DNA of 64,000 nucleotides. Source: JBEEFP01 sp041166085 (GTDB lineage: Bacteria; Actinomycetota; Acidimicrobiia; Acidimicrobiales; JAFATL01). Shown piece by piece: positions 9,253-18,146 of the stretch. Under the pieces are notes generated by a model. It had not been told where the DNA came from. It did no database searches and saw only the letters and a program-made list of their open reading frames with translations. Both the position numbers and the translations under genes were made by a program. The DNA is taken from NCBI GenBank assembly GCA_041166085.1, contig JBEEFP010000062.1, positions 1-64,000 on the forward strand, read 5' to 3'. Positions within the stretch are counted from its first letter, which is position 1; each line of letters begins with the position of its first letter.

Positions 9253-11156
9253 CGGTCACCGCCGAGCGGCCCGACCCGCCCGTTCCTGAACACGAGGAGG
9301 CGGCTCACGCGGTGTGGACCGAGCCGCCCGGGCTCCTCGGCTTCTTGAGCTCGGTGGACCACAAGCGCATCGGGATCCGCTACATCGTCACCGCCTTCAT
9401 CTTCTTCGTGCTGGCCGGTCTGCAGGCCCTGATCATGCGGGCCCAGCTGGCCGGACCCGAGAACCACATCGTCGGAGCGCAGGTCTACAACGAGCTGTTC
9501 ACCATGCACGGCACGACGATGATCTTCCTGTTCAACACACCGGTGCTGGCAGGCTTCGGCAACTACCTGCTCCCGCTGCAGCTGGGGACCCGCGACATGG
9601 CGTTCCCCCGCCTCAACGCCCTCAGCTACTGGATCTATCTGCTCTCGGGCATCTTCATGTACTCGTCGTACCTGGTCGGACGGCCGCCCGACGGAGGCTG
9701 GTTCGCCTACGTCCCCCTGACGACCATTCACTACACCCCGGGTCTCAACATGGACTTCTGGGCCCTGGGCGTGATCTTCACCGGCATCTCCACCACGGTG
9801 GGCGCCATCAACTTCATCGTCACCATCTTCAAGATGCGGGCGCCGGGCATGACCGTGAACCGCATGCCCATCTTCGTCTGGTCGATCCTCTCGATGGCGC
9901 TGATGGTGCTCTTCGCCGTTCCCGCGGTGACGCTGGCCGCCGCGCTGCTCGAGTCGGATCGCATCTTCCACACCGCCTTCTTCAACGCGGCGGCAGGAGG
10001 CAGTCCGCTGCTGTACCAGCACCTGTTCTGGTTCTGGGGCCATCCCGAGGTGTACATCCTCTTCGTGCCCGCGACGGGCATGGTGTCGATGATCCTGCCC
10101 ACGTTCTCGCGGCGACGGATCGCCGGCTACCTGTGGGTCGCCACGTCGCTCATCGCCATCGGGTTCATCAGCTTCGGCGTGTGGGTGCACCACATGTTCG
10201 CGACCGGCATGCCACCGCTGGCCATGTCGTTCTTCTCGGCCGCCAGCCTGCTCATCGTCCTGCCCAGTGGAGTGCAGTTCTTCGCATGGATCGCAACCAT
10301 GTGGAAGGGCAAGGTCGAGCTCACCACGCCGTTCCTCTTCTGTCTCGGCTTCCTGCTCATCTTCCTGCTCGGCGGCATCACAGGCGTCATGGTGGCGGTC
10401 ATGCCGTTCGACTGGCAGGCGCACGACAGCTACTTCGTCGTCGCCCACTTCCACTACGTGCTGAACGGGGCGGTGGTCTTCCCCATCTTCGGCGCGCTGT
10501 ACTTCTGGCTGCCGAAGATGACGGGCAAGCTCCTCGACGAGCGGCTCGGGAAGCTGAGCTTCTGGGTGATGTTCGTCGGTTTCAACCTCTCGTTCTTCCC
10601 GATGCACATCCTCGGCTTCCTCGGTATGCCGAGGCGCATCTACACCTATCCGGCCGGGCTCGGCTGGGGTGGCATCAACGCGCTGGTGTCGATCGGCGGC
10701 GCCGTGTTCGGCCTGGGCACCGCGTTGACCCTCCTCAACATCGCGGTGAGCAGGCGGTGGGGAAAGCCGGCGGGGGCCGACCCGTGGAAGGCCGACACGC
10801 TCGAGTGGTCGACCACGTCGCCACCGCCGCACTACAACTTCCTCGCCATCCCCGAGGTGACCGGCCGCCACCCTCTCTGGGACGAACACCACGTCCAGCC
10901 GGCCCAGGACGGCCACGCCATCGGTCCTGAGGGTGCGGTCGCCAAGGAGACGCCCATCACCACCGGGCTCGACGCCGCGCCGCACCAGACGATGGGCATC
11001 CCCGAGGACACCTACGCGCCGTTCTTCCTGGCGGTGGGCGTGGCCGTGATCTTCGTGGCGCTGCTGGTGAAGGGCGCAGCCGTCGCCGTCATTGGCATCG
11101 TGGTCGGGGTCATCGCGTTGTTGCGCTGGGCCTGGCACACCGAGGCGGACGAGTGA
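9249..11156 (+). CDS. ctaD: Cytochrome c oxidase subunit I, with C-terminal extension
   Basis: The catalytic heme-copper subunit (635 residues) that reduces oxygen and pumps protons. Conserved ligands are visible: FTMHGTTMIF (heme a), WGHPEVYI (CuB His with cross-linked Tyr), VHHMFATG (CuB) and AHFHYVL (heme a and a3). The D-channel signature GTRDMAFPRLNALSYW is present, so this is an A-type enzyme. After the core, about 120 extra residues carry two further helices near the C-terminus, resembling a fused small subunit IV. The start is GTG at 9249, overlapping the ctaC stop. Confidence 0.95.
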   Translation: MTVTAERPDPPVPEHEEAAHAVWTEPPGLLGFLSSVDHKRIGIRYIVTAFIFFVLAGLQALIMRAQLAGPENHIVGAQVYNELFTMHGTTMIFLFNTPVLAGFGNYLLPLQLGTRDMAFPRLNALSYWIYLLSGIFMYSSYLVGRPPDGGWFAYVPLTTIHYTPGLNMDFWALGVIFTGISTTVGAINFIVTIFKMRAPGMTVNRMPIFVWSILSMALMVLFAVPAVTLAAALLESDRIFHTAFFNAAAGGSPLLYQHLFWFWGHPEVYILFVPATGMVSMILPTFSRRRIAGYLWVATSLIAIGFISFGVWVHHMFATGMPPLAMSFFSAASLLIVLPSGVQFFAWIATMWKGKVELTTPFLFCLGFLLIFLLGGITGVMVAVMPFDWQAHDSYFVVAHFHYVLNGAVVFPIFGALYFWLPKMTGKLLDERLGKLSFWVMFVGFNLSFFPMHILGFLGMPRRIYTYPAGLGWGGINALVSIGGAVFGLGTALTLLNIAVSRRWGKPAGADPWKADTLEWSTTSPPPHYNFLAIPEVTGRHPLWDEHHVQPAQDGHAIGPEGAVAKETPITTGLDAAPHQTMGIPEDTYAPFFLAVGVAVIFVALLVKGAAVAVIGIVVGVIALLRWAWHTEADE

Positions 11157-11737
11157 CGGCCATCGCCCTACCCGTGCGCGACCGCGCCCGAGGCACCGCG
11201 TGGTGGGGGATGATGTCGCTCATCGCCACCGAGGCGATGATCTTCGCCGGCCTGCTGGGTTCGTACTTCTTCACCCAGGCCGCTTCCAAGCAGTGGCCGC
11301 AGGGCGGCATCGCCCCGCCCGAGCTGAGCCGCATCTCCGTGTTCACCGTCGTCCTGCTGGCCAGCAGCCTGCCCATCATCTGGGCCGAGTCGGGCATCCG
11401 GCAGGGCCGGGTCGGCAGGGTCCGGGTCGGTCTCGTCCTGTCCTTCCTGCTCGGCGCTGCGTTCCTGATCAACCAGGGCCTGGAGTACCACGACCTCCCG
11501 TTCGGGCCGCGCGACAACGCCTACGCCTCGCTGTTCTGGGGCATCACGGGACTGCACGGCCTGCACGTGCTCATCGGGCTGCTGATGAACCTCCTTGTGC
11601 AGGCCAAGGCGTCCCTGGGAAGGATCACGGAGGAGCGCCACGTCACCCTCACCGTGTTCGGGATGTATTGGCACTTCGTCGATGTGGTCTGGATCTTCGT
11701 GTTCAGCTCGCTCTACCTCTCGCCTCACATCAAATGA
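11153..11737 (+). CDS. ctaE: Cytochrome c oxidase subunit III
   Basis: A 194-residue membrane protein with about five helices, matching short bacterial subunit III. Hallmarks are ATEAMIFAGLLGSYF near the start, NQGLEYHDLPF, FWGITGLHGLHVLIGL and the C-terminal GMYWHFVDVVWIFVFSSLYL. The GTG start overlaps the ctaD stop, and its TGA overlaps the next ATG. Structural subunit of the caa3 oxidase. Confidence 0.93.
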   Translation: MTAIALPVRDRARGTAWWGMMSLIATEAMIFAGLLGSYFFTQAASKQWPQGGIAPPELSRISVFTVVLLASSLPIIWAESGIRQGRVGRVRVGLVLSFLLGAAFLINQGLEYHDLPFGPRDNAYASLFWGITGLHGLHVLIGLLMNLLVQAKASLGRITEERHVTLTVFGMYWHFVDVVWIFVFSSLYLSPHIK

Positions 11738-12093
11738 CCGACATCGCCCGCTCCCGCCCGGCCATGACCGCTCTCTGGTACGGGTTCTCGGTCGGGCCCG
11801 TCGCATGGGCCGTCCACATCGTCGGCAGCGCCGCCCTCGTGCAGTACTCGTGCAACGACCACCGCTGGAGGTGGACGCTCCACGCGCTGACCGTCGGTAC
11901 CGCCGTCCCCACCGCCATCGGCCTCGCCATCTGCCTGGGCATCGCCCGCCGGGTGCCCGACCCTGAGGACGCGGGGTCGCCTGGTGGTCGCACGGACTTC
12001 CTGGCCAAGGTCGGGGCGTTGACGGCTGCGATCTCCCTCGCGCTCATCCTCCTGGAGGGCAGCTACGTGCTGTTCCTGCACCGCTGTGGGTAG
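11734..12093 (+). CDS. Small three-helix membrane protein in the oxidase operon
   Basis: A 119-residue hydrophobic protein with three predicted helices (about 10-33, 45-67 and 89-112). It has no motif I can assign. Its ATG overlaps the ctaE stop and its end overlaps the ctaG start by 8 nt, so it is made with the oxidase. Position suggests a small oxidase subunit or assembly partner, which is inference from context only. Confidence 0.7.
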   Translation: MTDIARSRPAMTALWYGFSVGPVAWAVHIVGSAALVQYSCNDHRWRWTLHALTVGTAVPTAIGLAICLGIARRVPDPEDAGSPGGRTDFLAKVGALTAAISLALILLEGSYVLFLHRCG

Positions 12094-12670
12094 GTCGGTG
12101 CGAGTCGCAGGAGCGGCGGGGGTCGTCGCCTTCGTCGGCGCCGTGGCGCTGCACCCGGCCGCCGAGCGCCACCTGTGGGCCCACATGACCCAGCACCTGC
12201 TGCTGGTGGTGATGGCCGCTCCCCTGCTCGCCGTCCCGCTTGCGCAATGGCGAGTGCCCCGGCCATCCATCGGTGTCATCGCGGGCTGGACGGTGCTGCA
12301 TTCGATCGCCCTGTGGGCGTGGCATCTGCCCGGTCCCTTCGACGCTGCACTGCGGTCCGAGCCATTGCACGGCGTCGAGCACCTCTGCCTGTTCGTGACC
12401 GCCCTCGGATTCTGGTGGGCGGCCATCGGCACGGTGGGACAAGGCGTGCCTGGCGTGGGTGTGGCGGCCGTGTTCGTGACCGCCATGCAGGGGATCGCGC
12501 TGGGCGGGCTGATGACGCTGGCGTCGCGCCCGTGGTACGACGGCTATCGACTCACCGACCAGCAGGTCGCGGGGGTGATCATGTGGTGTCCGGCTGGTTT
12601 CGTCTACACCGCGGCTGTAGCCGCCATGTTGTACCGCTGGCTCGCGACCCGGGACGGGGTGACGGCGTGA
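12086..12670 (+). CDS. ctaG: Cytochrome c oxidase assembly factor, CtaG (caa3) family
   Basis: A 194-residue polytopic protein with the family's His-rich helix HLWAHMTQHLLLVVMAAP and further conserved His and Trp residues (LHSIALWAWHLP, HGVEHLC). The caa3_CtaG family is linked to CuB insertion or maturation of caa3 oxidases. The GTG at 12086 overlaps the upstream gene, and the stop overlaps the following GTG. Confidence 0.85.
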   Translation: MGRSVRVAGAAGVVAFVGAVALHPAAERHLWAHMTQHLLLVVMAAPLLAVPLAQWRVPRPSIGVIAGWTVLHSIALWAWHLPGPFDAALRSEPLHGVEHLCLFVTALGFWWAAIGTVGQGVPGVGVAAVFVTAMQGIALGGLMTLASRPWYDGYRLTDQQVAGVIMWCPAGFVYTAAVAAMLYRWLATRDGVTA

Positions 12671-13059
12671 GCGAAATGCAGCGAGGGCTGCGGCGGATGC
12701 TGCTCGTCGTCGTCCTCGCCGCGCTCGGCGGTACCGGACTGAGCGCGTGCAAGACCGAGCAACCGCCGGTGCGGGTGGAAGGGAGCCCTGACCTCGGCAG
12801 GACCGCCATCCGCAAGTACGGATGCGGCTCGTGCCACACCATCCCCGGTGTGAAGGGCGCCGACGCGTTGGTCGGTCCCCCGCTCGTGCACTTCCGCCAC
12901 CGCTCGTTCATCGCGGGCCAACTGGCCAACACCGAAGCCAACCTGCGCCGATGGATCACGGACCCGCAGGCCGTGGAGCCCGGCACGGCGATGCCCAACC
13001 TCGACGTCACGCCCGAGGACGCGCGCAACATCGCCGCCTACCTCGAGTCGCTGAACTGA
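12667..13059 (+). CDS. Monoheme cytochrome c lipoprotein
   Basis: A 130-residue precursor with a lipobox (LSAC near residue 28) and one heme c site, CGSCH, followed by a distal Met segment (PGTAMPNL). It resembles the small class I cytochrome c fused to CtaC, here as a separate membrane-anchored carrier. Last gene of the 6654-13059 operon; its GTG start overlaps the ctaG stop. It could feed the oxidase or accept electrons from another dehydrogenase. Confidence 0.85.
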   Translation: MSEMQRGLRRMLLVVVLAALGGTGLSACKTEQPPVRVEGSPDLGRTAIRKYGCGSCHTIPGVKGADALVGPPLVHFRHRSFIAGQLANTEANLRRWITDPQAVEPGTAMPNLDVTPEDARNIAAYLESLN

Positions 13060-13072
13060 GTACGTTGCGCGC

Positions 13073-14305
13073 ATGACCGACCTCAAGGTTGAGGTCGAGC
13101 CGGCCGAGGTCGGCTTCGACGCTGAGCGCCTGGCCCGCCTCGACACCCACTTCGCCCGCTATGTGGACGACGGCCGTCTGCCTGGGTGGCTCGCCCTCGT
13201 GGCCCGGAGGGGCCAGGTGGCGCACCTCAGCACGTACGGCCAGCGCGACGTCGAAGCCGGGCTGCCCGTCGAGATCGACACGCTGTTCCGCATCTACTCG
13301 ATGACCAAGCCCATCACCTCGGTCGCAGCCATGATGCTCTTCGAGGAGGGCGCTTTCGAGCTCAAGGACCCGGTGAGCAGGTTCATCCCGTCATTCGCCG
13401 ACGCGCGCGTCTGGCGCGGCGGCTCGTCGGTCAAGCCCCTCACCGAGCCCGCCACCGAACCTCTGCGCATCTGGCACCTGCTCACTCACACGTCCGGACT
13501 CACCTACGGCTTCCACTACGCCCACCCGGTCGACGCCATGTATCGCGCCGCCGGCTTCGAGTGGGGCGTGCCGCCCGGCGCCGACCTGGAGGCGGCGTGC
13601 GACATGTGGGCCGCCCTGCCGCTCGTCTTCCAGCCAGGGACCGAGTGGAACTACGGCGTGTCGACCGACGTGCTGGGCCGGGTGGTCGAGGTGGCCTCGG
13701 GCCAGCCGCTCGACCGCTTCTTCCAGGAGCGCATCTTCGAGCCCCTCGGCATGACCGACACCGCCTTCTGGGCCCCGCCCGCCGATGTCGACCGCCTCGC
13801 CGCGCTGTACATCCCCGGATCCGGCGGACGGGCCACGCGCATGGACGTCATGGGCGACCAGGCCAAGTCGTGCCCGACCTGCTTCTCCGGGGGCGGCGGC
13901 CTCGTGTCCACCGCGGCCGACTACCACCGCTTCACGCAGATGCTCCTGCACGGCGGCGCCGTGGACGGCGTCCGCCTGCTGGGTCCCCGCACCGTCGCCT
14001 ACATGGCGAGCAACCACCTGCCCGGGGGCGCCGACCTCGAGCAGGTGGGCCGGCCCCTGTTCGCGGAGACCACCTTCGACGGCGTCGGCTTCGGTCTCGG
14101 CTTCTCGATCGTGCTCGATCCCGTCGCCAACAAAGTGCCCGGCAACGCGGGCGAGTTCGCGTGGGGCGGGGCGGCCAGCACGGCCTTCTGGGTCGATCCC
14201 GTCGACGAGATCACCTGCATCTTCCTCACGCAGCTGCTGCCGTCCAGCACCCACCCCATCCGCTCCGAGCTGAAGCGCGTCGTCTCCCAGGCCCTCGTCG
14301 ACTGA
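13073..14305 (+). CDS. Beta-lactamase-fold serine hydrolase (class C / EstB-like)
   Basis: A 410-residue hydrolase of the beta-lactamase/transpeptidase-like family. The catalytic SxxK is SMTK in YSMTKPITSVAAMM near residue 82. HTSGLTYG and WNYGVSTDVLG carry the second family motif (Tyr), and GGGGLVSTAADYHRF is typical of EstB-like esterases. No signal peptide is seen, so it is probably cytoplasmic. It starts 13 nt after the cytochrome gene but has no functional tie to respiration. Substrate unknown: an esterase or a lactone/amide hydrolase is likely. Confidence 0.88.
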   Translation: MTDLKVEVEPAEVGFDAERLARLDTHFARYVDDGRLPGWLALVARRGQVAHLSTYGQRDVEAGLPVEIDTLFRIYSMTKPITSVAAMMLFEEGAFELKDPVSRFIPSFADARVWRGGSSVKPLTEPATEPLRIWHLLTHTSGLTYGFHYAHPVDAMYRAAGFEWGVPPGADLEAACDMWAALPLVFQPGTEWNYGVSTDVLGRVVEVASGQPLDRFFQERIFEPLGMTDTAFWAPPADVDRLAALYIPGSGGRATRMDVMGDQAKSCPTCFSGGGGLVSTAADYHRFTQMLLHGGAVDGVRLLGPRTVAYMASNHLPGGADLEQVGRPLFAETTFDGVGFGLGFSIVLDPVANKVPGNAGEFAWGGAASTAFWVDPVDEITCIFLTQLLPSSTHPIRSELKRVVSQALVD

Positions 14306-14312
14306 CCTCGGG

Positions 14313-15815
14313 TCAGGGCCGGGGGCGGCGGCGGCCCAGCAGCCACGCGACCACCGCGGCCACGCCGCCCGCAGCGCCCGCCACCAGACCGAGCTTGCGG
14401 GGATAGGAGCCGCCGTCGTCCGGTCCGGCTGCGGGCGTCACCGGCACCAGCGCACCGACGCCCACCGGCACGAGCGCCGTGGACATCTCCCGCAGCTCGA
14501 TCTCCTCCTTCTCCCTGCCGACCTCGTCGGAGCCCCGCAGGTCCTTGGCCAGCTTGTAGGTGAGGAGGGCGGTGAAGACGGGCGCAGCGACGAGGCCGAT
14601 CTGGAAGGCGTGCAGGACCGAGGTGATGGAGACGTGCAGGTGCTGGGCGAAGATGTCTTGACCGCCGGCGAGCAGCAACACGACGTAGAAGGACAGCACG
14701 CCGACGCCGATGGCCGTCCGCACCGGACGGTCGCGCGGCCGGTCGAGCAGCTCGTGCGCGCGCCTGTCTCGCGTGACGCGTGCTTCGATGAACGGCCACG
14801 CGTACAACGCACCGAAGGTGAGGCCTGGCAGCAGGACACCGGGGAAGAACGGGTTGGCGATGGTGTGGCCCCAGGCCCGCACCTCCCATGGCGGGAAGAC
14901 GCGCAGCGCGCCCTCCAGCCAGCCGATGTACCAGTCGGGCTGCGCCGCCGTCGTCACCGCCGCCGGCTCGAACGGCCCGTAGAGCCAGATGGGGTTGATC
15001 TGGGCCAGGCCGCCGAGGGCGGCGAGCACGGCGAAGACGCCAGCGAAGAGCCCGAGGCTCTTGGCCGTGTACGTGGGCCACAAGTGCGAGCCCACCACGT
15101 TGCGCTCGGTCTTGCCCTTGCCCGGGAACTGCGTGTGCTTCTGCCGCCAGAGGATGGCGAGGTGGGCACCGAGCAGGGTCGCGATGGCGACGGGCACGAG
15201 CAGGATGTGGATGACGAACAGGCGATTGATGATCTGATCGGCCGGGAACTCCCCGCCGAAGACGAGGAAGGTGAGCCACGTCCCCGCGGCGGGGATGGAA
15301 AGCGCGATCGAGTAGGCGATCCGCAGTCCGGTGCCGGACAACAGGTCGTCCGGCATCGAGTACCCGGTGAAGCCGTTGGCGATCACCAGCAGCAGCAAGG
15401 TGACGCCGACGATCCAGTTCAGCTCGCGTGGCCGGCGGAAAGCACCCGTGAAGAAGATGCGGCAGAGGTGGGTGACGATGGCGGCGACGAACAGCAGCGC
15501 CGCCCAGTGGTGGATCTGCCTCATCACCAGGCCGGCGCGGACGTCGAAGCTGAGCTGCAGAGTCGAGCGATACGCCTCTGACATGTGCACGCCCCGCAAG
15601 GGCACGTAGGACCCGTGGTAGACGACGTCCTTCGAGCTCGGGCTGAAGAAGAACGTCAGGAACACGCCGGTCAGCAGCAGGACCGCGAAGCAGTACATGG
15701 CGACCTCGCCCAACATGAACGACCAGTGGTCGGGGAAGACCTTGTTGAGCGCCTCGCGGGTGAAGCGAGTGGCGCCGAGACGGTCGTCGATCCATCGCCC
15801 CAGCCGGCCGATCAC
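14313..15815 (-). CDS. qcrB: Cytochrome b subunit of the cytochrome bcc complex
   Basis: The quinol-oxidising subunit (500 residues). It carries two heme b helix pairs, with His in QIHHWAALLFVAAIVTHL and in FVIHILLVPVAIATLLGAHL, and the quinol-site motif PDWY (in AQPDWYIGW). The basic C-terminal tail follows the actinobacterial form. It is convergent with the serine hydrolase (7 nt gap) and separated from qcrC and qcrA, which lie on the other strand more than 6 kb away. Its start overlaps pncB by 4 nt, so it is translated downstream of the NAD-salvage genes. The complex's three subunits therefore come from two transcripts. Confidence 0.93.
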   Translation of the reverse strand: MIGRLGRWIDDRLGATRFTREALNKVFPDHWSFMLGEVAMYCFAVLLLTGVFLTFFFSPSSKDVVYHGSYVPLRGVHMSEAYRSTLQLSFDVRAGLVMRQIHHWAALLFVAAIVTHLCRIFFTGAFRRPRELNWIVGVTLLLLVIANGFTGYSMPDDLLSGTGLRIAYSIALSIPAAGTWLTFLVFGGEFPADQIINRLFVIHILLVPVAIATLLGAHLAILWRQKHTQFPGKGKTERNVVGSHLWPTYTAKSLGLFAGVFAVLAALGGLAQINPIWLYGPFEPAAVTTAAQPDWYIGWLEGALRVFPPWEVRAWGHTIANPFFPGVLLPGLTFGALYAWPFIEARVTRDRRAHELLDRPRDRPVRTAIGVGVLSFYVVLLLAGGQDIFAQHLHVSITSVLHAFQIGLVAAPVFTALLTYKLAKDLRGSDEVGREKEEIELREMSTALVPVGVGALVPVTPAAGPDDGGSYPRKLGLVAGAAGGVAAVVAWLLGRRRPRP

Positions 15816-17104
15816 GACCCTTGTCCTACCCGCTCGACGGGATGATGCGCTCGCTTTTGCAGATCCCGCAGCGCCGGAGGCAGGGCGGCAACCGCATCGC
15901 GACAGCGTTGGCGGGCCGCCGAGAGGTCCTCGGACGGACGAGTCCGCCGTCCTCCGGCCATGAAGCGGCTCAGCAATGGTGTCCCAGCCGGCGGCGGATC
16001 CTCGCCCACCACCGCGATGACATCACGGTCGGCCTGGCGGTACACCTGCTTCCTCCCCGGCCACGAGCGCTTGCCCGAGGACAGCTTGGCCTTGCCGCCG
16101 GTCTGGTCCTCCACCAGCTTGTAGACGCCGCTCAGGTACGGGGCGTCGGCGCTGGTGCCGAGCATGGTGCCGACCCCGAACCCGTCGATGGGCGCGCCCT
16201 CGGCGCCGAGGGCGGCGATCCGGTGCTCGTCGAGGTCGTTGGAGGCGAAGATCTGGATGTCGCGACAACCGGCCTCGTCGAGGATGACGCGCACCGAGCG
16301 GCTCAGCGACTCGAGGTCACCGGAGTCCAGGCGCACGCCCCGCACGCTGATGCCCTCGGCCTCCACTTCCTTTGCCACCGCCGCGGCGATACGCGCGCCC
16401 TGCTCCGTGTCGTAGGTGTCGATCAGGAACACGGCCCGGTCCGGGAACGTGCGGGCGTAGCAACTGAACGCGGCGTGCTCGTCGGCGAAGGACAGCACGT
16501 AGGAGTGCGCCATGGTGCCGTTGAGGGGAACGCCCCAACGGCGGCCCGCCTCCACGTTGGACGTCGCGGCCGCTCCGCCGACGAAGGCGGCACGCGCCGC
16601 TTCGACCGCCGCGGCTGGACCGTGGTCGCGTCGGCCGGAGAAGTCCACGAACGTGCGGTCGGGGCCGCAGGCGATGGCGACACGCGCCGCCTTCGAGGCG
16701 ATCATCGTCTCGAAGGTGATGGTGGCGAGCAGGAACGTCTCCACCAGCTGCGCCTCCGGCAGCGGCGCCGTCACCCGCATGAGGGGCTCCTCGGCGAACA
16801 CCACCTCGCCCTCGGGGACGGCCCACACCTCGCCCGTGAAGCGCAGCTCGGCCAGCGACGCCAGGAAGTCCTCGTCGAACATCGCCAGCGTCCGGAGGTA
16901 GTCGATGTCGCCCGCGGTGAAGCGGAGGTGCTCGAGGTACTCGACCGCCGGCTCGATCCCGCAGGCCACCAGGAAGTTGCGCTGATCGGGCAGGCGACGC
17001 ACGAAGAGCTCGAACGTCGCCGTGCCATCCATCCCGAGCCGCCGGTAGGCGGCCGTCATCGTCAACTCGTAGAGGTCGGTGACGAGGGCCGCGTCCTCAG
17101 GCAA
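15812..17104 (-). CDS. pncB: Nicotinate phosphoribosyltransferase
   Basis: Second step of the Preiss-Handler branch of NAD salvage: nicotinate plus PRPP gives nicotinate mononucleotide. The 430-residue protein has the N-terminal TDLYELTMTAAY, the catalytic-His segment NGTMAHSYV, RLDSGDL and FGVGTMLGTS, all family signatures. It overlaps pncA by 8 nt at its start and qcrB by 4 nt at its end, so pncA-pncB-qcrB are coupled. Confidence 0.93.
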   Translation of the reverse strand: MPEDAALVTDLYELTMTAAYRRLGMDGTATFELFVRRLPDQRNFLVACGIEPAVEYLEHLRFTAGDIDYLRTLAMFDEDFLASLAELRFTGEVWAVPEGEVVFAEEPLMRVTAPLPEAQLVETFLLATITFETMIASKAARVAIACGPDRTFVDFSGRRDHGPAAAVEAARAAFVGGAAATSNVEAGRRWGVPLNGTMAHSYVLSFADEHAAFSCYARTFPDRAVFLIDTYDTEQGARIAAAVAKEVEAEGISVRGVRLDSGDLESLSRSVRVILDEAGCRDIQIFASNDLDEHRIAALGAEGAPIDGFGVGTMLGTSADAPYLSGVYKLVEDQTGGKAKLSSGKRSWPGRKQVYRQADRDVIAVVGEDPPPAGTPLLSRFMAGGRRTRPSEDLSAARQRCRDAVAALPPALRDLQKRAHHPVERVGQGS

Positions 17105-17687
17105 CGGCGGCCCCGGCCGCCCGCATCTCCTCCAACGCCGCGTCCCCGTCCCCGGGTTCGAGGTCGACGGCGGCCACCGCCGGCCCGGGCACCTCCGTGG
17201 GCAGTCCTCGGCGCCGGGCGTCGAGCACCGTCTCCTTCACGCAGTAGTCGGTGGCCAGCCCGACCACCACCAGCCGGCGCACACGGTGGCGTTGGAGGAC
17301 GTCGTCGAGCCCCGTGCCCCGCACCGCGCCGGTGCCGGGGTCGCGCTGGCTGAATCCGGAGTACCCGTCGTCGCCGTCGGTGCCCTTGCGCACGACGTCG
17401 GCGCCGTCGACCTGGCGCAGGGCCGGATGCAGCTCCGCGCCCCACGTGTCCGCCACGCAGTGCACGGGCCAGACACCGCCGTCCTTCTGGAAATGCGGCG
17501 TGTCAGGTGGGTGCCAGTCCTGGGTGTAGACGACGGTGGTGCCGGCCGCGAGGGCGGCGCCGATCTCGTCGTTGACCGCCGACACCACCTGCTCGGCCCC
17601 CTGCACGTACAAGCTGCCCTTGGGGTCGGCGAAGTCGTTCTGGACGTCGGTGACGATCAACGCTGTCCGCTCGTCATAGCGGGTCAC
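17097..17687 (-). CDS. pncA: Nicotinamidase
   Basis: Isochorismatase-fold amidohydrolase that converts nicotinamide to nicotinate. The catalytic triad is visible: Asp14 in IVTDVQNDF, Lys in VRKGTDG and Cys in LATDYCVKETVLDA. Metal ligands are in QDWHPPDTPHF and VHCV. At 196 residues it is normal for the family. First gene of the pncA-pncB-qcrB set; it supplies the substrate for PncB. Confidence 0.93.
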   Translation of the reverse strand: MTRYDERTALIVTDVQNDFADPKGSLYVQGAEQVVSAVNDEIGAALAAGTTVVYTQDWHPPDTPHFQKDGGVWPVHCVADTWGAELHPALRQVDGADVVRKGTDGDDGYSGFSQRDPGTGAVRGTGLDDVLQRHRVRRLVVVGLATDYCVKETVLDARRRGLPTEVPGPAVAAVDLEPGDGDAALEEMRAAGAAVA

Positions 17688-17786
17688 GCGGTGAGCCTAG
17701 GCAGTGTGCGTCACCGTCAGGACGGGCGATGGCTTCCTGGGCAGATCCAGCGCATACTCCGAGCGCGGCGACGAAAAGGGGGGTCC

Positions 17787-18146
17787 GTGAACGGAGCGAT
17801 CGTGCACACCTGGCAGGGCACGAGGACGGGACGGGAGGTGAAGGCGTTGGAGGTGCTCGGCCGGGCTGTCGCCTACTACGACGAGCTGGCCAAGGAAGGG
17901 CGCATCCACGCCCACAGCGAGTTCTTCTCGGCGGGAGCGGAGCTGGCCGGACTGATCGTCATCACCGGCGACGTCGACGAGCTGCGCAAGATCGAGATGG
18001 AAGATGCCTACATGCAGATTCTCGGCGAGGCGCCGCTGGTCGCCGACGGGTTCCACTCGCAGATGATGGGCGGCGGCGGAGCCGACGACATCACCGAGGG
18101 CGTGACCCGCTACGTGGAGACGCTCGGGCGGCTCGGGATCACCTAG
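17787..18146 (+). CDS. Conserved hypothetical protein, small alpha/beta
   Basis: A 119-residue protein whose GTG start is preceded by a strong purine tract (AAAAGGGGGG). It resembles a group of small actinobacterial proteins with a pattern of EVKALEVLGRAVAYY, a short strand pair around LAGLIVITGDVDEL, and a C-terminal helix. A ferredoxin-like fold related to YCII proteins is possible but not shown. Its end overlaps the end of the convergent gene by 4 nt. Function unknown. Confidence 0.7.
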   Translation: MNGAIVHTWQGTRTGREVKALEVLGRAVAYYDELAKEGRIHAHSEFFSAGAELAGLIVITGDVDELRKIEMEDAYMQILGEAPLVADGFHSQMMGGGGADDITEGVTRYVETLGRLGIT

